Shown: one piece after another, positions 59,901 through 64,000 of the stretch
How positions within the stretch are numbered: position 1 is the stretch's first letter
Layout: each line of letters opens with the position of its first letter
Assembly: GCA_900469615.1 (NCBI GenBank)
Contig: UBYA01000014.1
Span: 163,074 to 227,073, forward strand
From: Hyphomicrobiales bacterium
GTDB lineage: Bacteria > Pseudomonadota > Alphaproteobacteria > Rhizobiales > Rhizobiaceae
Direction: 5' to 3'
DNA: 64,000 nt
Made by a program: the position numbers and the translations under genes
Notes under the pieces: generated by a model
Database searches by the model: none
What the model was told of the DNA's origin: nothing
Seen by the model: the letters and a program-made list of their open reading frames with translations, nothing else

Positions 59901-62458
59901 TGGCTTCGCGCTATGCCGGCCAGCTGATGGTGACGGCCGGCTCCGAAACGCTGATTTCGGTCACCAATGCCGATATCGGCGCCAATGGCGGCGAAGTGGA
60001 CATTCCCGTAACCGCCGACTGGGGTGCGGGCACCTATCTGACCGCGACATTGTTCCGTCCCGGCGAAGCGCAGGAAAGCCGCATGCCGATGCGCGCCATC
60101 GGCATCAAATGGGCGCCGGTCGATCCCGGCGAACGCAAGTTGCAAGTCAAGATCGACGCGCCGGAGAAGACGCTGCCGCGCCAGCCGCTGAACATCGGCC
60201 TTCAGGTTTCAGGCGCAGGCGCCAACGAGGACGCCTATGTCACGATCGCGGCTGTCGATGTCGGCATCCTCAACCTGACGCGCTACCAGCCGCCGGCACC
60301 GGATGACTGGTATTACGGCCAGCGCCAGCTCGGCCTCGAAATCCGCGACATATACGGCCGCCTCATCGACGGCTCGCTCGGCGCGACCGGCAAGCTGCGC
60401 ACCGGCGGCGACGGCGGGCAGGCAGCCTTGCAGGCGAGCCCGCCGAAGGAAAAGCTGGTTGCCTTCTTCTCCGGCCCGGTCAAGCTCGATGCGGACGGCA
60501 AGGCGAATGTCAGTTTCGATATTCCGCAATTCAACGGCACGGCACGTCTGATGGCGGTTGCCTGGTCGAAATCAGGCGTCGGCCACGCGACGCGGGACGT
60601 GATCATCCGCGATCCTGTCGTCGTCACCGCGAGCCTGCCGAAGTTCCTGGCGCCGGGAGACAAGGCCAACCTGCGCCTCGATGTCGCCAACACCGATGCG
60701 CCTGCCGGCGAGTACACGCTCGCGGTCACGGGCAACAATTCGGTCAACGTGGACGCAAGCGCCACCCAGCAGAAGATCAACCTCGAGGCCAACGGCAAAT
60801 ACAATATCACGCTGCCGCTGACCGGCGGACAGCCGGGCGACGGCACGGTTTCGATCAAGCTGTCGAATGCTTCGGGACTATCGCTCGATCAATCGGTCGA
60901 TATTCCCGTTCGCCCGTCGCAGCTGCCGCTCACCGAACGGCGCGTCATCGCGCTTGCCCCCGGCAAGAGCCTGACCGTCAATGCCGACCTTCTCGCCGAC
61001 AGCGTGCTGCCCGGCGCCTCGGTCAGCGTCAATGTCAGCCGCTCCAGCGCCTTCGACGTGCCGGCGCTGCTGATGAGTCTGAGCCGCTATCCCTATGGCT
61101 GCGCGGAACAGACGGCGAGCAGCGCCATGCCGTTGCTCTATTTCAGCGACATGGCGATCAAGAACGGCCTTGCGGACGACGCCGAAATCCACAAGCGCGT
61201 GCAGGACGCCATCTATCGCGAAATGTCCTACCAGTCCTCGACCGGCAGTTTCGGCCTCTGGGGTCCGGGCTCCGGCGATCTCTGGCTTGATGCCTACGTG
61301 ACCGACTTCCTGACCCGCGCCCGAGAGCAGAAGTACAACGTGCCGGATCAGGCCATGGTGCAGGCGCTGGAAAACCTCCAGAATGCGCTGAGCGCCAATA
61401 CCAACGTCAAGGACAACGGCAACGAGATCGCCTATGCGCTCTATGTGCTGGCGCGCAACAAGAAAGCTTCGATCAGCGATCTGCGCTACTATGCGGACAC
61501 GATGCTGAACGACTTCCCGACGCCGCTCTCCAAGGCGCATCTGGCCGCGGCGCTCGCGCTCTATGGGGATGCACAGCGCTCGCGCAACATCTTCGTGGAC
61601 TCGCTGCAGATGTCGCAGCAAGCGGCGGTGACCAAGGTCAGCTTCATCCGCTCGGATTACGGTTCGTCTCTGCGCGACGGCGCCGCCGTGCTGGCGCTTG
61701 CCGCCGAGAGCCGCCCCGTACCGCCGATCATTCCCGAGCTTGCCAGCGTCGTCGCCAAGGATTGGCAGAGCCGGAAATATACCAGCACCCAGGAACAGAC
61801 CTGGATGCTGCTCGCCGCCCGCGCCCTGCAGAACGGCGATGACGGCCTGACGATCGACGTCAACGGTGCGGCCCATAGCGGCACGTATATGGCCCAAATG
61901 AGCGGCGACGCGCTGATGGGCCATCCGCTGACCGTCACCAACACGACGCGCCAACCGCTTTCGGCTGCCGTGACCACGGTCGCGGCTCCGGTTGCGCCGC
62001 TGCCGGCCGGCGGCAACGGCTTCAAGATCGAGCGCAAGTACTACACGCTCGACGGCGAGGAGGCGAACGTCTCGCAGGCCCAGCAGAACGAACGCTATGT
62101 CGTCGTGCTGCATGTAACCGAAGACAATGACTGGCCACAGCGCCTTCTGGTGACCGATCTGCTGCCCGCCGGGTTCGAGATCGACAATCCGAGCATCGTC
62201 AACAGCGCCCAGCTGACGAATTTCGACTGGCTGAGCGACATCCAGCCCGCCCATGTCGAATTCCGCAACGACCGCTTCGTCGCCGCCTTCGACCAGAACT
62301 CCGGCGCCGACCGCGACCTGACCTTCGCCTATGTCGTGCGCGCCGTCACCCCCGGCGTCTACGATCATCCGGCGGCAAGTGTCGAGGACATGTATCGTCC
62401 GCAGTTCTCGGCCCGCACGGCGATGGGCCGCATGGAGGTGCTGGCAGCCCAGCAGTAA
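56942..62458 (+). CDS. Bacterial alpha-2-macroglobulin with N-terminal PAN domain
   Basis: This 1838-residue periplasmic protein has a signal peptide (1-26). A PAN/Apple-like domain (about 27-100) has four cysteines in the pattern C-x3-C-x5-C...C. Repeated macroglobulin beta domains follow, then a thioester domain with C1387-A-E-Q1390 in YPYGCAEQT. Large bacterial alpha-2-macroglobulins trap proteases that enter the periplasm and are typically paired with PBP1C for wall repair; pbpC follows here 8 bp later. An acidic low-complexity insert (AGKDNDDSDDGSGG) lies at about 760-781. ATG 56942 follows GGGAGGAC. Confidence 0.95.
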   Translation: MSKRAFIGFSAFLLATFASLNPSGAADVKRQVVTTKDGDYFGFDLRTEQNVTLDQCSASCIGDKSCKAFTYNPKVKWCFMKSDFNQLNSFPGAIAGKIVETAATSEPDIGAAPALSFLSDNFVQSARDAKNTLTLGNELKGQGVESLIALGRIELTSGNVNDALNAFQGALSLSPDNGDLWIEMARAANTITNDTSLATRAAYAALNGYQLTRTTSSRADALAVLAEALKNAQNYRPALSAYKASLNLVSSAAVQAAYNDLLARQGFRVTGNTLDNDNASPRACVQFSEKLVKSGVDYTPFVTVNGAAPKGVDAKDNQICVEGLEFGQHYRVSLRAGLPSSVDENLPSQVNVDIYVKDRAASLRFTGDNFVLPSTARRGIPIISVNAGTANLKLYRIGDRNIPQLLNGSQFLTQMDSYSAQTIQDTNGELVWQGSIEIKQELNKEVATSFPVDEVLPKRKPGVYVLTAVAPDSGGQEWDPQATQWFVVSDIGITTYAGTDGLNVFARSLGSAKPLAGIQLQLLAKNNEILGTAKTDDNGRAVFSAGLMRGTAGMTPAVITAQNGDQDYVFLDMTRAGFDLSDRGVSGRTAPGAIDLLTWTERGIYRAGETVHASALARDVSSTAVENLPLTFVFLRPDGVEDRRIVTDGGKLGGYTVDLPLQQTSMRGTWTMNIYTDPKGSSIGSQTFLVDDFVPDRIEFDMKSDAKEIEVGQPTPVNVDGRYLYGAPAAGLNLEGEVTLKPTRQSDAYKGYQFGLADEGAGKDNDDSDDGSGGDSKAESTQVPLEDLQALDEDGKTTFDVTINDTPSTTQLLNANITVRMQEAGGRAVERSLTLPVKADGPRIGIKPEFDGDLGENSVGNFHVIAIDANGQKQAMQGLTWKLLSVERNYQWYRDGSSWKYEPIISTKQVAVGTVNATTDGAAISMPVTWGRYRLEVSTADANGPESSVEFNAGWYVAASSTETPDALEIALDKESYHVGDTAKLKVASRYAGQLMVTAGSETLISVTNADIGANGGEVDIPVTADWGAGTYLTATLFRPGEAQESRMPMRAIGIKWAPVDPGERKLQVKIDAPEKTLPRQPLNIGLQVSGAGANEDAYVTIAAVDVGILNLTRYQPPAPDDWYYGQRQLGLEIRDIYGRLIDGSLGATGKLRTGGDGGQAALQASPPKEKLVAFFSGPVKLDADGKANVSFDIPQFNGTARLMAVAWSKSGVGHATRDVIIRDPVVVTASLPKFLAPGDKANLRLDVANTDAPAGEYTLAVTGNNSVNVDASATQQKINLEANGKYNITLPLTGGQPGDGTVSIKLSNASGLSLDQSVDIPVRPSQLPLTERRVIALAPGKSLTVNADLLADSVLPGASVSVNVSRSSAFDVPALLMSLSRYPYGCAEQTASSAMPLLYFSDMAIKNGLADDAEIHKRVQDAIYREMSYQSSTGSFGLWGPGSGDLWLDAYVTDFLTRAREQKYNVPDQAMVQALENLQNALSANTNVKDNGNEIAYALYVLARNKKASISDLRYYADTMLNDFPTPLSKAHLAAALALYGDAQRSRNIFVDSLQMSQQAAVTKVSFIRSDYGSSLRDGAAVLALAAESRPVPPIIPELASVVAKDWQSRKYTSTQEQTWMLLAARALQNGDDGLTIDVNGAAHSGTYMAQMSGDALMGHPLTVTNTTRQPLSAAVTTVAAPVAPLPAGGNGFKIERKYYTLDGEEANVSQAQQNERYVVVLHVTEDNDWPQRLLVTDLLPAGFEIDNPSIVNSAQLTNFDWLSDIQPAHVEFRNDRFVAAFDQNSGADRDLTFAYVVRAVTPGVYDHPAASVEDMYRPQFSARTAMGRMEVLAAQQ

Positions 62459-62466
62459 GAGCAGCC

Positions 62467-64000
62467 ATGAAGGCGCGATGGAAGATAGCGATCGGACTTG
62501 GAGCCACCGCCTTGACGGTGGTGGCGCTGGTCTTTGGCCTGGAAGCCGCAGACCGGGCCTACCCGCCGCCGCTGGACAATGCCCGCGTGGTCTCGGCGGA
62601 GGTGCTCGACGCCAATGGCGATCTGCTGCGTGCCTTCGCGACACCGGAGGGCCGCTGGCGGCTGAAGACCGGCGTTGCCGATGTCGATCCGCAATATCTG
62701 CGCATGCTGGTCGCCTATGAGGACCGGCGCTTCTACGATCATCACGGCGTCGACCCCATGGCGATCGGGCGCGCCTTCCTGCAACTCGTCACGCATGGCC
62801 GCATCGTCTCGGGCGGCTCGACGCTTTCGATGCAGGTGGCGCGCCTGATCGAGCCACGCAGCGAACGCTCGATGACGGCGAAGCTTCTGCAGGTGGTGCG
62901 CGCCATCCAGATCGAGCGGCGGCTGACCAAGGAGCAGATCCTCGATCTCTACCTGACGCATGCGCCCTATGGCGGCAATCTGGAAGGCGTGCGCGCTGCG
63001 AGCCTCGCCTATTTCGGCAAGGAGCCGCGCCACTTGAGCGTGGCGCAGGCAGCCTTGCTGGTAGCCCTGCCGCAGCTGCCTGAAAAGCGCCGGCCGGACC
63101 GCAATCTCGCCGCCGCACAGGCCGCCCGCCATCGCGTGCTAGAACGCGCCGCCGTCGCCGCAGTCATCGGCGAAGGGGAGGCGGAACGGGCTGCGCTCTC
63201 CCCCATCCCGGCGGAGCGCCGGCAGCTGCCGGCCTATGCCGCCCATCTGGCCGAACTGGCGCTGCGCAAGCAACCCGGCATTATCAAACACAAGACAACG
63301 CTGCGGCGCGATGTGCAGCAAGGTTTGGAGGCCGTGGCGGAAACGGCGGCAAAACGGCTTGGTCCGAAGGTGTCGGTCGCCATGATCATGGCCGATGCCA
63401 AGACCGGCGAGATCATCGGCGAGGTCGGCTCGGCCAACTATTTCGATTCCTCGCGCTCCGGTTGGGTCGACATGACGCGCGTGCTGCGCTCGCCCGGCTC
63501 GACGCTGAAGCCCTTCATCTATGGCCTCGCCTTCGAACAGGGCTATGTGGCGCAGGAAACGATCATCGAGGATCGCCCCGCCGATTTCTACGGCTATCGG
63601 CCCCGCAATTTCGACATGACCTATCAGGGCGATGTCAGCGTGCGCCAGGCGCTGCAGCTGTCGCTCAACGTGCCCGCCGTGCGCCTGCTCGACGCCGTCG
63701 GGCCGACACGGCTGCTGGTGCGCTTCCGCCGCGCCGAGGTGAAGCCGAAGCTGCCGCCGAACGAGGCGCCGGGCCTTGCCATCGGCCTCGGTGGCGTCGG
63801 CGTGACGCTGAAGGATCTTGTGCAGCTCTATGCCGGGCTTGCCAATCGCGGCAAGGCGATGCGGATCGGCGATGGCATCCAGGACGAGCCGGGGCCGATC
63901 GACGGCGAACCGCTGATGGAGCCGATCGCGGTCTGGAACATCACCGACATTCTCTCCGATATCATCGCGCCGCGCGGCAGTAAGCAGCTCGGCATCGCCT
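62467..64000 (+). CDS. pbpC: Penicillin-binding protein 1C (partial, runs off window end)
   Basis: The first 511 codons are present, with no stop before the window end. One N-terminal membrane helix (about 7-25) is followed by a GT51 glycosyltransferase domain with E85-D-R-R-F-Y-D-H-H-G and GGSTLSMQVARL. The transpeptidase domain has S345-x2-K348 in RSPGSTLKPF. PBP1C polymerises and cross-links peptidoglycan. It starts 8 bp after the alpha-2-macroglobulin stop, the conserved yfhM-pbpC arrangement. The S-x-N and K-T-G motifs and the C-terminal domain lie partly or wholly outside the window. Confidence 0.95.
   Translation, partial: MKARWKIAIGLGATALTVVALVFGLEAADRAYPPPLDNARVVSAEVLDANGDLLRAFATPEGRWRLKTGVADVDPQYLRMLVAYEDRRFYDHHGVDPMAIGRAFLQLVTHGRIVSGGSTLSMQVARLIEPRSERSMTAKLLQVVRAIQIERRLTKEQILDLYLTHAPYGGNLEGVRAASLAYFGKEPRHLSVAQAALLVALPQLPEKRRPDRNLAAAQAARHRVLERAAVAAVIGEGEAERAALSPIPAERRQLPAYAAHLAELALRKQPGIIKHKTTLRRDVQQGLEAVAETAAKRLGPKVSVAMIMADAKTGEIIGEVGSANYFDSSRSGWVDMTRVLRSPGSTLKPFIYGLAFEQGYVAQETIIEDRPADFYGYRPRNFDMTYQGDVSVRQALQLSLNVPAVRLLDAVGPTRLLVRFRRAEVKPKLPPNEAPGLAIGLGGVGVTLKDLVQLYAGLANRGKAMRIGDGIQDEPGPIDGEPLMEPIAVWNITDILSDIIAPRGSKQLGIA

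Noticed and set aside
56777..62644. Very long minus-strand open frames (575, 482 and 588 codons) opposite the alpha-2-macroglobulin gene
   Set aside because: Low-complexity arginine/valine-rich translations without family features, fully antisense to a clear gene.
1..64000. tRNA, rRNA or riboswitch genes
   Set aside because: No tRNA cloverleaf with a GTTCGA-type arm and no aptamer core was recognised by eye in the gaps; a covariance-model scan would settle it.

Overview
This window is chromosomal DNA from an alphaproteobacterium of the Rhizobiaceae, most likely in or near Rhizobium/Agrobacterium. The evidence is high G+C coding sequence, a PmtA-type phosphatidylethanolamine N-methyltransferase, a complex I NDUFA9-like protein, dnaN far from any dnaA, two-palindrome intergenic repeats of the RIME type, and an Irr-like iron control element. 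I see no rRNA or tRNA gene, no CRISPR array, no transposase and no integrase.

Layout. 1-11 kb holds housekeeping genes: comM, gshB, a cupin protein, an endo/exonuclease/phosphatase-fold protein, yraN/rsmI, dnaN, pmtA, a histidine-phosphatase-like protein, pyrF, a DUF1330 protein and an NDUFA9-like reductase. 11-17.6 kb holds a small membrane peptide, uppP, a glutathione S-transferase, queG with an overlapping SDR gene, an RlpA-like protein and an RsmB/NOP RNA methyltransferase. 17.8-23.1 kb is a probable iron-regulated periplasmic operon (imelysin, di-haem cytochrome, second imelysin-like protein, Tat-exported DUF1513 protein) behind an Irr-type palindrome. A 278-bp MITE-like inverted-repeat element (23150-23427) separates it from a DUF2252 gene. 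paaI-type thioesterase/mtnN and guaA follow.

The 3' end of guaA carries a short A+T-rich insertion (about 27.48-28.2 kb). It encodes a 203-aa protein with a HEPN-like R-N-x3-H motif and is followed by an 18/20 copy of the last codons of guaA. This looks like a site-specific integration footprint and is the most interesting locus here.

28-44.9 kb is accessory metabolism and repair: mug, an FMN reductase with a divergent MarR regulator, a broken DUF4180 gene, acetyltransferase, ogt-type methyltransferase, 2'-5' RNA ligase-like protein, SulP transporter, LysR with a divergent quinone reductase, MFS transporter, AstE/AspA-like protein, a MarR regulator with two matching operators, an ArsC-like protein, ybaK, an M29 aminopeptidase, and an NAD(P)H oxidoreductase with xseA.

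45-64 kb holds a Gtr-like glycan-modification set (polytopic GT-C-like protein, divergent GT2 and GtrA), Gfo/Idh/MocA oxidoreductase, isochorismatase-like hydrolase with a GlxA-type regulator, two aldo/keto reductases, an M15-like protein, a YciE-like ferritin-fold protein and LysR. It ends with a large PAN-domain alpha-2-macroglobulin gene followed by pbpC, which runs off the window end.
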